Shown here piece by piece: positions 8,734-16,585 of a DNA stretch of 51,142 bases. The position numbers and the translations under genes are program-made. How positions within the stretch are numbered: position 1 is the first letter of the stretch; the number at the start of each line of letters is the position of its first letter. This DNA is from Lutibacter sp. (GTDB taxonomy: Bacteria > Bacteroidota > Bacteroidia > Flavobacteriales > Flavobacteriaceae). The notes under the pieces are model-generated. The model was not told where the DNA came from. It made no database searches and worked only from the letters and a program-made list of their open reading frames with translations. The stretch lies in NCBI GenBank assembly GCA_002733665.1, contig NVWM01000013.1, forward strand, positions 1-51,142, written 5' to 3'.

Positions 8734-8808
8734 GGGCAATTAGCTCAGTTGGTTCAGAGCACCTCGTTTACACCGAGGGGGTCGGGGGTTCGAATCCCTC
8801 ATTGCCCA
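8734..8808 (+). tRNA. tRNA-Val (anticodon TAC)
   Basis: 75-base cloverleaf: acceptor arm GGGCAAT with ATTGCCC, D arm, anticodon stem CCTCG/CGAGG with loop TTTACAC giving anticodon TAC, T arm with GGTTCGAATCC, and discriminator A. CCA is not encoded. The last 16 bases plus the next base recur at 8967-8983. Confidence 0.97.
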
Positions 8809-8818
8809 CATCAATTAC

Positions 8819-8849
8819 AATCCTGATGATTTTTCATCAGGATTTTTTG
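8819..8849 (+). terminator. Terminator after tRNA-Val
   Basis: An 11-bp perfect stem (AATCCTGATGA with its complement), a TTTT loop and a T run. A near copy follows the duplicated tRNA end at 8992-9022. Confidence 0.9.
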
Positions 8850-8966
8850 TTTTCAAAAAAAAAGAGGAATGTATTCATTATTTTTTTTGAAAATAAAAAA
8901 TATAATTGTGCAAAGCACAAAAGGATTGTATTTGCAGTAGCGGTTTCATTGTAGGGAACATAAAAT

Positions 8967-8983
8967 AATCCCTCATTGCCCAC
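8967..8983 (+). repeat. Direct repeat of the tRNA-Val 3' end (possible attachment-site remnant)
   Basis: AATCCCTCATTGCCCAC repeats 8793-8809 exactly, 174 bases downstream. The rest of a tRNA cannot be folded here, so it is only a 3' fragment. The following terminator is duplicated too. It could be an att site from tRNA-targeting integration, or the decayed second copy of a tandem tRNA duplication. A TATTTG-like box near 8929 is compatible with the second idea. Together with the terminators, this accounts for the gene-free stretch 8809-9199. Confidence 0.75.
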
Positions 8984-8991
8984 CAAAGTAA

Positions 8992-9022
8992 AATCCTGAT
9001 GAAATTTTCATCAGGATTTTTT
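8992..9022 (+). terminator. Second copy of the tRNA-Val terminator
   Basis: A 13-bp stem (AATCCTGATGAAA with its complement) followed by T residues. It is nearly identical to 8819-8849 and moves as a unit with the duplicated tRNA end. Confidence 0.85.
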
Positions 9023-9138
9023 GTTTTCAAAAATTTTTGAAAAATTACTTTTACCCATCGTGAAGAATTAAACTTATGCAGCTTAGAAATTAACTAAAGA
9101 CCTGCGTACAGTATCTAAAATAAATTATTTAATAAAAA

Positions 9139-9156
9139 TAGACAATATTTAGTCTA
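9139..9156. promoter_or_regulatory. Palindromic operator 1 upstream of the HipB-like gene
   Basis: The 18-base sequence TAGACAATATTTAGTCTA has inverted half sites AGAC and GTCT around eight bases. An identical copy lies 41 bp downstream, about four helical turns. This matches the autoregulatory operator pattern of HipB repressors (half sites separated by eight bases), though the half-site sequence differs from the E. coli one. Confidence 0.75.
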
Positions 9157-9179
9157 AATATAAATATAAAACGTATATT

Positions 9180-9197
9180 TAGACAATATTTAGTCTA
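9180..9197. promoter_or_regulatory. Palindromic operator 2, overlapping the HipB-like start region
   Basis: Exact repeat of the 9139-9156 operator, ending two bases before the ATG at 9200. A repressor bound here would block promoter escape, and the leader must be very short, because no Shine-Dalgarno-like sequence fits between operator and start codon. Confidence 0.75.
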
Positions 9198-9199
9198 TT

Positions 9200-9487
9200 A
9201 TGAATAATTTTTCAATACAAAAAACACCAAAAAATATTGCGAAAGAGATTGCTGCAAAGTTTAAAAAACTCCGTAAACAAACAAAATTGTCTCGAAAAGA
9301 ACTTGCAGAACGTTCTGGAGTGTCAGAAAGTAGTATTAAACGTTTTGAGACTACAGGTCAAATAGCATTCGTGTCATTGTTGAAAGTAAGTCAAACTATT
9401 GAACGAATAGATGATTTTGGAACTATTTTCTTAATTAATGATAGTGAATCGGTAATAGATTTATTTAGTGATAAAATGAAACTATAA
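9200..9487 (+). CDS. hipB: XRE-family antitoxin/repressor (HipB-like)
   Basis: 95-residue DNA-binding protein. Residues about 15-60 form a Cro/C1-type helix-turn-helix with the recognition segment LSRKELAERSGVSESSIKRFE. It is expected to bind the two AGAC-N8-GTCT palindromes just upstream, repress the operon and neutralise the HipA-like kinase. The stop codon shares one base with the ATG of the next gene, the usual antitoxin-toxin coupling. It is the first gene after the tRNA-Val duplication and may be part of an acquired block. Confidence 0.87.
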   Translation: MNNFSIQKTPKNIAKEIAAKFKKLRKQTKLSRKELAERSGVSESSIKRFETTGQIAFVSLLKVSQTIERIDDFGTIFLINDSESVIDLFSDKMKL

Positions 9488-10722
9488 TGGCGTTGTTAGA
9501 AAGACTTACCGTTGTGTTAAATTTTGGAACCTCTTTAATAGAGGTTGGAGAAATAGTAACAAATAAAAAGAAATATTTTTTTAAGTATTACCCAAGTTTT
9601 TTAGAGCGGAAAATAGAAATATCACCATTTAAACTTCCTTTAAATTCAAAAATTCAAACTCCAAGTGAATTATTTTTTGATGGTCTTTTTGGCGTTTTTA
9701 ATGATAGTTTGCCAGATGGTTGGGGACGTTTATTGGTCGATAGGCATCTTTTAAAAAATGGCTTTCAATTGCAACAAATTACTGCCCTTGATAGGTTATC
9801 ACTTATTAACAATAATGGTTTAGGTGCATTAGAATATAAGCCTCAAGAAAAAATTGTATCAGAAAAATACAATAGCATTCAGTTAGATACTATTGCGCAA
9901 GACATGCAAGTTGTATTGCAAGGAGAAAGTAATGTTGTAATAGAAGAATTGTATAATTTAGGAGGATCTTCTGGTGGTGCAAGACCTAAAATAATGGTAG
10001 GTTATAATGAGAAAACAAATAAATTGGTACATGATAAGGCTATATTGCCCAAAGATTTTGAACATTGGATTATAAAATTTCCTTCTAGTACAGATATGCA
10101 AGACATTGCTCAAATAGAATATGCTTACTATTTAATGGCGGTAAATGCTGGTATTTCTATGAGCAAGTCACAACTTTTTAAAAGTAAAAAAAATGATTAT
10201 TTTTTTGGAACAAAAAGGTTTGATAGAGATAAAAATAACAAACTACATTTGCATTCTGCAAGTGGTTTATTACATGATAATTTTAGGTTGAGTAGTTTAG
10301 ATTATGGTCATATAATGAATGCGGCTTTTCAATTAGAAAATCACATAAATGGGTATGAAAAAGTTTTTCGTTTGGCATGTTTTAATATGCTTGCACACAA
10401 TAGAGATGATCATAGTAAAAATTTTGCATTTTTGATGAATGAAAAAGGCAAGTGGCAATTTGCACCTGCTTATGATCTTACTTTTTCATCATCATCACAT
10501 GGGCAACACAGTACAACTATTAATGGAGAAGGAGTAAATCCTACTCAAAAACATTTATTAAAATTGGCAGAAAATTTTGATATGAAAAATGCAGTACATA
10601 TTTTAGAAGAAGTAAAACAATCAATAAATAATTGGACTACTTTTGCTAATCAAGCAAATGTGAGTAAAGCATCAACAAAATTAATAGAGAAGGTCATAGA
10701 AAATCAATTAAAAAACTATTAA
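9487..10722 (+). CDS. hipA: HipA-family serine/threonine kinase toxin
   Basis: Full-length HipA-like kinase of 411 residues. The N-terminal lobe carries LFGVFNDSLPDGWGRLLVDR (about 67-86), the HipA N1 signature. A Gly/Ser loop LGGSSGGARPK (158-168) corresponds to the ATP-proximal, auto-phosphorylated loop. NRDDHSKN (305-312) is the catalytic loop, with Asp307 as the probable base, and APAYDL (326-331, Asp330) is the metal-binding motif. In E. coli the relative phosphorylates glutamyl-tRNA synthetase; the target here cannot be inferred. All catalytic residues appear intact. It is coupled to the HipB-like gene and followed by a long hairpin. Confidence 0.92.
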   Translation: MALLERLTVVLNFGTSLIEVGEIVTNKKKYFFKYYPSFLERKIEISPFKLPLNSKIQTPSELFFDGLFGVFNDSLPDGWGRLLVDRHLLKNGFQLQQITALDRLSLINNNGLGALEYKPQEKIVSEKYNSIQLDTIAQDMQVVLQGESNVVIEELYNLGGSSGGARPKIMVGYNEKTNKLVHDKAILPKDFEHWIIKFPSSTDMQDIAQIEYAYYLMAVNAGISMSKSQLFKSKKNDYFFGTKRFDRDKNNKLHLHSASGLLHDNFRLSSLDYGHIMNAAFQLENHINGYEKVFRLACFNMLAHNRDDHSKNFAFLMNEKGKWQFAPAYDLTFSSSSHGQHSTTINGEGVNPTQKHLLKLAENFDMKNAVHILEEVKQSINNWTTFANQANVSKASTKLIEKVIENQLKNY

Positions 10723-10818
10723 TACAAATACACTGCACAAGTGCTAATTATCTTTACATCTGTAAGATAATAAAGTGCGTTTGCTATGATATAAATTTTT
10801 AATCACTTAATAAAAAAA

Positions 10819-10871
10819 GCAATGAGAAATATTATATTAATTGTTGATACAATTAATCAAAATGTCATTGC
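10819..10871. repeat. Long imperfect hairpin downstream of hipA
   Basis: The ends GCAATGA and TCATTGC pair, and an inner 9-bp stem ATTAATTGT/ACAATTAAT closes on TGAT. Internal loops interrupt the middle. It is followed by an AT-rich tail with a T run, so it may end hipBA transcription or be a small structured RNA. The rest of the gap 10723-11045 shows no convincing open frame; a 6-bp inverted repeat GCAAGT/ACTTGC lies near 11014. Confidence 0.55.
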
Positions 10872-11046
10872 ATAATTTTTAAAGTAATGGGCATTCAAAT
10901 AGAAATAACAGTTTTTTTGTTTAAGACTTTTTTAATTATTGGATTTGATTTTTATATGAGTTAGTTTGCCTTAATTAAAGGTGAAAAGCAGTTTCGTAGA
11001 ATAATAATTTAGCAAGTTGACTTGCCAGAGCACCAATTTATTTCCT

Positions 11047-11140
11047 CAAAAAAAAGTCCTACCGAAGCAGGACTAAAGATTTTCATCTACGGCATATAGC
11101 CTTATTGTGATAAGATTAAAGATTAGAATAATTTTTTTCA
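11047..11140 (-). ncRNA. Predicted tracrRNA of the type II-C system
   Basis: Read on the minus strand, the anti-repeat (11104-11128) pairs with the CRISPR repeat. There are 15 consecutive pairs opposite GATTAAAGATTAGAA, a two-base mismatch bulge, then about eight more pairs (some G-U) with the repeat's GTTGTGGT end. Downstream come a nexus-like hairpin GGC-TATAT-GCC, a small AGAT-GAAA-ATCT hairpin, and an 8-bp terminator stem with a UUCG-type loop (11055-11074) running into T residues (11048-11054). This is the order expected of a tracrRNA. It is divergent from cas9 and 86 bases before its start. Confidence 0.9.
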
Positions 11141-11145
11141 CATAT

Positions 11146-11153
11146 CAAATGTA
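11146..11153 (-). promoter_or_regulatory. -7 promoter box for the tracrRNA
   Basis: On the minus strand this reads TACATTTG, an exact match to TAnnTTTG, placed about six bases before the expected tracrRNA 5' end. No good -33 TTTG is seen. Confidence 0.65.
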
Positions 11154-11225
11154 CAAATTTATTGTTTAATAAAAAACTTTTCTTAAATTTATAGTACTTA
11201 TAAAAATTGCTAAACAATATATAAT

Positions 11226-14200
11226 ATGTCAAAAATTTTAGGATTAGATTTAGGTACCAACTCTATTGGTTGGGCTTTAATCGATGATGGGAATAAAAAA
11301 ATACTTGGAATGGGGAGTCGTATATTTCCTGAAGGAGTTGTTAATTTGGGAGAAGGCGAAGGACGTGAAACTTCAAAAAATGCTAGTAGAACTGAAGCAA
11401 GAGGAATTAGGCGTCAAATTTTTAGAAGGCGATTACGCAAACGTTATCTTCTACGAGAACTTGCTAAAAATGGTCTATGTCCCTTAGATTATACCTTAGT
11501 TAAAGTGTGGAATGAAAAAGAAATATTTAAAAACACTCAATTGCAAGAATGGTTTAAATTAAATCCTTATGACTTACGCTCAAAAGCAATTAAAGAAAAA
11601 ATTTCTTTAGTTGAATTAGGCAGAATTTTTTACCACATGATTCAGCGTAGAGGATTTCAAAGTAATAGCCGAAGTGCTGGAACTGACAATAACGAAAAGA
11701 GTGTCATTTTTAATGGAGATTCCAAAATCGGTAAAATTGGTATTGCTGAAACTGCTCAAAGTATAAAAAGCAACAAAACACTTGGGTCCTATCTCCATTC
11801 AATTTCTCCGAAAGAAAACACACCTTATTCAGGTGAATTAGAACGTATCAGAAACAGATACACAACTCGTCAGATGTACATTGATGAGTTTGAAACTATT
11901 TGGGAGTATCAAAAAAAGTATCATTCTGTATTAACACAAAATCTAAAAACAATCTTTGGAGGTAGAAAAAAAGATGGATATGCAGAAGATGGAGTGCTGT
12001 TTCATCAAAGACCTTTACGCTCTCAAAAACATTTAGTTGGGTATTGTGCTTTTGAGTCTAAAAAAACAAAATGTCCTATTAGTGCCATTCCAAACGAGTT
12101 AAGAAGAGTTTATGAATGGGTAAATAATTTAAAGTGTGATATTGCTGGGGAATCAGTAAAATTTACATCAGAAGAAAGAAAAAAAATTATCGATTTATTG
12201 CTATCTAAAGAGAAAGTAAGGTTTAAACAGATTAGAAAAACAATCAATAAATTAGAAAGTTACCATCAATTTAATTATAAAGATGATGATTATATAATAG
12301 GTACACATACTATTAGTAATTTATCTAATAAAAAATTTTTTGGAGAAAAATGGTTTGATTTTACAGAAAAGGAACAAGAAGATATTTGGCATATACTTTC
12401 CTTTTTTGAGGATAGAGAAAAACTAAAGCAATATGCTATTGAAAAATGGGGATTTGATGAGGAAAAAGCCACATTGATTTCTAAATTCAATTTAAAAGAT
12501 GAATATGCCAATTTAAGCAGAAAAGCAATTAGTAATATTTTGCCTTTTTTAAAATTAGGGTTTCAATACGATGTTGCTGTTGGTCTTGGCGGAGTTAAAA
12601 ATACTTTAGGTAGTAAATGGGAGGAAAACAAACAATTCATATTAGATAATGTCCCAGAAATAGTACGTTCTAATTTAAAAGGAGGTTATATCGAGCCTCT
12701 AAAAATGATGCTTAAAAATGAATTTCACCTTTCTGATAAACAGTTTGGTAAATTATATCATCATAGTAGTTCGATTAAAACGGTTAAATTATTAGATAAA
12801 TTACCAGTTAATTTAAAAGCAGATACAGAAATTCAAAGTATAAAAAATCCTGTTGTAATTACAGCACTATTTGAGATTAGAAAGTTGGTAAATGAACTAA
12901 TTGATACTTATGGAAAGTCTGATGCAATAAAAGTTGAATTGGCAAGAGACTTGAAAGCATCTAAAAAAAACAGGTATGAAACAAGAAGAAAACAACAGCA
13001 ATTAGAAAAACAAAATGATAGAGTAAAAGACGAATTAGAAAAATTAGGACAGCGAATAAATCATACAACTATTTTAAAATACAAGTTGTGGGAAGAATGT
13101 GATAAAAGATGTCCTTTTACAGGAAAAAATATTGAAGTAAATGAGTTGTTTTCTGGAGAAATACAAATAGAGCATATTTTCCCTTGGAGTAGGTCATTAA
13201 ACGATAGTTTTATGAACAAAACACTTTGTTTTGCTGATGAAAATAGAGCGAAAGGTAATTTGACTCCCTATGAATTCTATAGCAAACTAGGAGAAGAAAA
13301 ATGGGAAGAAATAAAATTACAAGCATTAAGTTGTTTTAAAACGAAACCTAATTATCCTAATGCTTATCATAAATTCAAACAATTTGTTAAGAAAAAGCAT
13401 GACGATGATTTTATAAGTCGTCAGTTAAATGATACTCGTTACATAAGTAAAGAAGCAAAAAATTATTTAAGTAAAATTTGTAATAATGTGCAAGTTGCTC
13501 CAGGACAAATGACTGCAACTTTACGCCATCATTGGGGTTTAAATTCTATTTTGAATAAAGATGATGATACTAAATCAAGAGATGACCATCGCCATCATGC
13601 AGTAGATGCTTTGGTAATGGCATGTTCTACAAGAAGTCATTTACAAGAATTAACAAAAAGAAATAGATATCAAAAAAATCATGAACTTAAAGATTTTGAG
13701 ATGCCTTGGCTATATTTTAGGCAAGATGCAGAAAAATCTGTTGAGCAAATATTAGTGTCTCATAAAAAAACAAATAATGTGTTAACGATAAGAACACATA
13801 AAACAAAGAAACATGGAATAGTATATAAAAATACAGGTGTTGCGGCTCGAGGGCAATTACATAAAGAAACTGTATATGGTAAAAGGACTGCTCCAGATGG
13901 TGTTGAAGCATTTCATGTACGAAAACCAATTGACAGTTTGACAACCAAAAAACAGATTGATAAAGTAGTTGATGAAACAATACGCTTCCTTATTTTAAAA
14001 AGGGTTGATGAATTGGGTGGCTTCATAAAAGGAAAGGTTCCTGATGGTGCTTTTTATGCTGTAGATGAAGGAGGTAATAAACTAGCACAATTATTTTTAC
14101 CAAATAAGAATGGGAATCCAGTGCCAATTAAAAAGGTACGTATGCGAGAAAATATTGGAGGAGCAGAACCATTAAAAGAGACTATAAATCAACATGTAAA

Positions 14201-14618
14201 CCCTCGTAATAATCATCATGTACTTATTTATAAAGATTTTGATGATAATTTGAGAGAGCAGGTAGTTACATTTTGGACTGCTGTTGAACGTAAAAGACAA
14301 AAACAATCCGTATTTCAATTGCCTGAAGATGGTAAAGAAGTTGTTACTACTTTACAAATTAATGATATATTTCTATTAGGATTAAAAAGTGATGATATTG
14401 ATTGGGAACAACCTAATTATGAAATACTGAAGAAGCATTTGTATAGAGTTCAGAAATTAACATCTAAAGATTATTTCTTTAGAAAGCATAATTCATCAAC
14501 TATTACAGATGATGATTATAAGCAAATAAGAGGTTTTGGAGAAGGGAAAACAGGTTGGCTTACCTTTAATCCAATAAAAGTCAAAATTTCAGTTTCGGGT
14601 AAAATTGAAAAAATATGA
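11226..14618 (+). CDS. cas9: CRISPR-associated endonuclease Cas9 (compact, type II-C)
   Basis: RNA-guided DNA nuclease of 1130 residues. RuvC-I is at the N-terminus (ILGLDLGTNSIGWALI, catalytic Asp8). An arginine-rich bridge helix lies at about 55-80 (RGIRRQIFRRRLRKR). RuvC-II has VELARDL with Glu571. The HNH domain has IQIEHIFPWSRS with His650 and following Asn residues, and RuvC-III has HHAVDA (His791, Asp794). All nuclease residues are present, so it should cut both strands. About 300 residues follow as wedge and PAM-interacting region. It is close in size to Neisseria II-C Cas9 (1082) and shorter than the roughly 1400-residue flavobacterial forms I know. No csn2 or cas4 is nearby. Its last codons overlap the HIRAN gene. 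Confidence 0.97.
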   Translation: MSKILGLDLGTNSIGWALIDDGNKKILGMGSRIFPEGVVNLGEGEGRETSKNASRTEARGIRRQIFRRRLRKRYLLRELAKNGLCPLDYTLVKVWNEKEIFKNTQLQEWFKLNPYDLRSKAIKEKISLVELGRIFYHMIQRRGFQSNSRSAGTDNNEKSVIFNGDSKIGKIGIAETAQSIKSNKTLGSYLHSISPKENTPYSGELERIRNRYTTRQMYIDEFETIWEYQKKYHSVLTQNLKTIFGGRKKDGYAEDGVLFHQRPLRSQKHLVGYCAFESKKTKCPISAIPNELRRVYEWVNNLKCDIAGESVKFTSEERKKIIDLLLSKEKVRFKQIRKTINKLESYHQFNYKDDDYIIGTHTISNLSNKKFFGEKWFDFTEKEQEDIWHILSFFEDREKLKQYAIEKWGFDEEKATLISKFNLKDEYANLSRKAISNILPFLKLGFQYDVAVGLGGVKNTLGSKWEENKQFILDNVPEIVRSNLKGGYIEPLKMMLKNEFHLSDKQFGKLYHHSSSIKTVKLLDKLPVNLKADTEIQSIKNPVVITALFEIRKLVNELIDTYGKSDAIKVELARDLKASKKNRYETRRKQQQLEKQNDRVKDELEKLGQRINHTTILKYKLWEECDKRCPFTGKNIEVNELFSGEIQIEHIFPWSRSLNDSFMNKTLCFADENRAKGNLTPYEFYSKLGEEKWEEIKLQALSCFKTKPNYPNAYHKFKQFVKKKHDDDFISRQLNDTRYISKEAKNYLSKICNNVQVAPGQMTATLRHHWGLNSILNKDDDTKSRDDHRHHAVDALVMACSTRSHLQELTKRNRYQKNHELKDFEMPWLYFRQDAEKSVEQILVSHKKTNNVLTIRTHKTKKHGIVYKNTGVAARGQLHKETVYGKRTAPDGVEAFHVRKPIDSLTTKKQIDKVVDETIRFLILKRVDELGGFIKGKVPDGAFYAVDEGGNKLAQLFLPNKNGNPVPIKKVRMRENIGGAEPLKETINQHVNPRNNHHVLIYKDFDDNLREQVVTFWTAVERKRQKQSVFQLPEDGKEVVTTLQINDIFLLGLKSDDIDWEQPNYEILKKHLYRVQKLTSKDYFFRKHNSSTITDDDYKQIRGFGEGKTGWLTFNPIKVKISVSGKIEKI

Positions 14619-15097
14619 AGCGCAAAGAGTTTTTAAAAAGTTTAGGAATAGGAGCATTAGGCTTAAGTGCTTTTTCTTTTCAAGAAATTATAGATAGAAG
14701 ACCTGTAATAATATATGATAATTATTTGCGAGGGACTTTTACATACAATTTAGAGACCATTTATAAGCAATTAAATGTTGGGCAAGAATTAATTTTACAG
14801 CGAGAAATAAACAATGAATACGACAAGTATGCTATTGCAGTTTTCTATAATAAGCATAAATTAGGATATATTGCTGCTTATGAAAATATTGTTTTAGCAA
14901 ACATGTTAGACGCAAATGTAAATTTAACTTCAGTAATAAGCTATTTAAATAAGGGTGAAAATAAAAATAGAGAAATTGCAATACAAGTTTTTTGTAATTT
15001 AATATCTCCAACACCTTTGCTAATTACTGAACTTGAAAAGCGTTCTGACGATGAAGATGACTTGTACAGAAAGAAAATCTATTTTGATAATAATTAA
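14615..15097 (+). CDS. HIRAN-domain protein coupled to cas9
   Basis: 160 residues; its ATG overlaps the cas9 TGA by four bases (ATGA), implying translational coupling. Residues about 36-127 fit a HIRAN domain: a glycine-preceded hydrophobic strand (NVGQELILQ), the hallmark REINNEYDKYAIAV (63-76), LGYIAAYENIVLANML (83-98) and a closing IAIQVF strand. HIRAN domains bind DNA ends or stalled forks in HLTF/Rad5-type proteins and occur alone in bacteria. Unexpectedly, residues 1-22 (KRKEFLKSLGIGALGLSAF) look like a Tat- or Sec-type signal or membrane anchor, with KRK in place of the twin Arg. A role in spacer uptake, DNA-end recognition or defence is my inference from position only. Confidence 0.82.
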   Translation: MKRKEFLKSLGIGALGLSAFSFQEIIDRRPVIIYDNYLRGTFTYNLETIYKQLNVGQELILQREINNEYDKYAIAVFYNKHKLGYIAAYENIVLANMLDANVNLTSVISYLNKGENKNREIAIQVFCNLISPTPLLITELEKRSDDEDDLYRKKIYFDNN

Positions 15098-15124
15098 TAC
15101 ACAAATTTAGTTCTTTGACATATT

Positions 15125-16476
15125 TCTTAACCTTGATTAAAGATTAGAAAAAACGATATTTATTTCTAAAAAACTCTTTTGTACTATTCCGTTGTGGTTT
15201 GATTAAAGATTAGAAAAAACGATATTCTTAATAGAGCAGGGAAGAGGAATAACGGTGTTGTGGTTTGATTAAAGATTAGAAAAAACGATATTCTTGCGCA
15301 TCTTTTATATAAGCTTCTCTTGGTTGTGGTTTGATTAAAGATTAGAAAAAACGATATTAGCCTCTGCTCCAGGTTTAAGTAGTGCACTGTTGTGGTTTGA
15401 TTAAAGATTAGAAAAAACGATATTGGTTGATGATGGACAAATAACCAAACAAGGGTTGTGGTTTGATTAAAGATTAGAAAAAACGATATTCTTACCTGAA
15501 AAGATTAGAAACAGAGCATTGTTGTGGTTTGATTAAAGATTAGAAAAAACGATATTTTCCGCAGGAAAAAACAAGCATATAGATAGTTGTGGTTTGATTA
15601 AAGATTAGAAAAAACGATATTAAAGCAACAAATTACGCCAAAGCAAAAACAGTTGTGGTTTGATTAAAGATTAGAAAAAACGATATTTCGTAAAGCACAA
15701 TAATAAAATGACAATAAGTTGTGGTTTGATTAAAGATTAGAAAAAACGATATTATGCGAATTAGATAGATACCCAGAGTTCCGTTGTGGTTTGATTAAAG
15801 ATTAGAAAAAACGATATTCAAGGAACTGGTATTATAGCCTCTGATTTGTTGTGGTTTGATTAAAGATTAGAAAAAACGATATTCTCCTTGAAACATACCA
15901 TTCCACATATATGTTGTGGTTTGATTAAAGATTAGAAAAAACGATATTTCAAAAGTTGTTGGATGTATTGTAACACATGTTGTGGTTTGATTAAAGATTA
16001 GAAAAAACGATATTCTTTATCTGTTCCAACAATAATATCTTCTTGTTGTGGTTTGATTAAAGATTAGAAAAAACGATATTTTATTAGGAGCATCAACTTA
16101 CGTGAAGTAAGTTGTGGTTTGATTAAAGATTAGAAAAAACGATATTACCATCTGCCCTAATTGTTCGCATACACGTGTTGTGGTTTGATTAAAGATTAGA
16201 AAAAACGATATTATTGGGTCCTGGAGAATGCTGTTTTGTATGGTTGTGGTTTGATTAAAGATTAGAAAAAACGATATTTATATAGACTGCTTCTTTTACA
16301 TCGTATTTGTTGTGGTTTGATTAAAGATTAGAAAAAACGATATTACTACAGAACCTAATAATGTAAAGGAGATTGTTGTGGTTTGATTAAAGATTAGAAA
16401 AAACGATATTATGGTTTTCCTTTTACATAGTCTACCAATTGTTGTGGTTTGATTAAAGATTAGAAAAAACGATATT
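15125..16476 (+). CRISPR. CRISPR array: 21 repeats, 20 spacers
   Basis: There are twenty apparently identical 36-base repeats (first at 15191, last at 16441; begin GTTGTGGTTTG, middle GATTAAAGATTAG, end AACGATATT) plus one degenerate repeat at 15125-15160 whose first nine or so bases have decayed. Spacers are 30 bases, except four of 29 (those before 15586, 15783, 15848 and 15913). All spacers differ; none obviously matches this window. Orientation is set by the tracrRNA: the repeat strand shown is the crRNA strand. The degenerate repeat is therefore at the 5' end of transcription, and the newest spacers are probably at the 16476 side, next to cas2. Confidence 0.98.
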
Positions 16477-16527
16477 AGCAATCTCCTTAGATGCTATATA
16501 TCAATTGATTATTTAAAAATGTCGTGT
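16477..16527. promoter_or_regulatory. Probable CRISPR leader region
   Basis: A short AT-rich segment between the last intact repeat and the hairpin before cas2. It is assigned as the leader only because the opposite array end carries the degenerate repeat, which normally marks the oldest end. No integration-host-factor site or promoter stands out. Confidence 0.4.
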
Positions 16528-16577
16528 AAAAAAATGCTCCTTATAAAGACATAATTGCTTTATTTGGAGCATTTTTT
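16528..16577. terminator. Bidirectional terminator between the array and cas2
   Basis: The outer stem AAAAAATGCTCC with GGAGCATTTTTT and the inner stem ATAAAG/CTTTAT make a long hairpin with A runs on the left and T runs on the right. It can stop array transcripts from the left and cas1-cas2 transcripts from the right. Confidence 0.9.
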
Positions 16578-16585
16578 GATTTCTA

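Noticed and set aside
8721..8954. A 77-codon open frame across the tRNA-Val gene
   Set aside because: It overlaps the tRNA and its terminator and has no family resemblance.
9200..10722. HipBA pair as part of the CRISPR system
   Set aside because: Separate promoter, a 500-base gap and a divergent tracrRNA lie between; adjacency alone suggests co-location in a defence block only.
15131..15160. A second anti-repeat (tracrRNA) just before the array
   Set aside because: It has the same orientation as the repeats and 66-base spacing to the next one, so it is the degenerate terminal repeat.
15184..16481. Open frames on the minus strand of the array encoding repeated ISFFLIFNQTTT units
   Set aside because: They are translations of the CRISPR repeat itself and have no independent coding signal.
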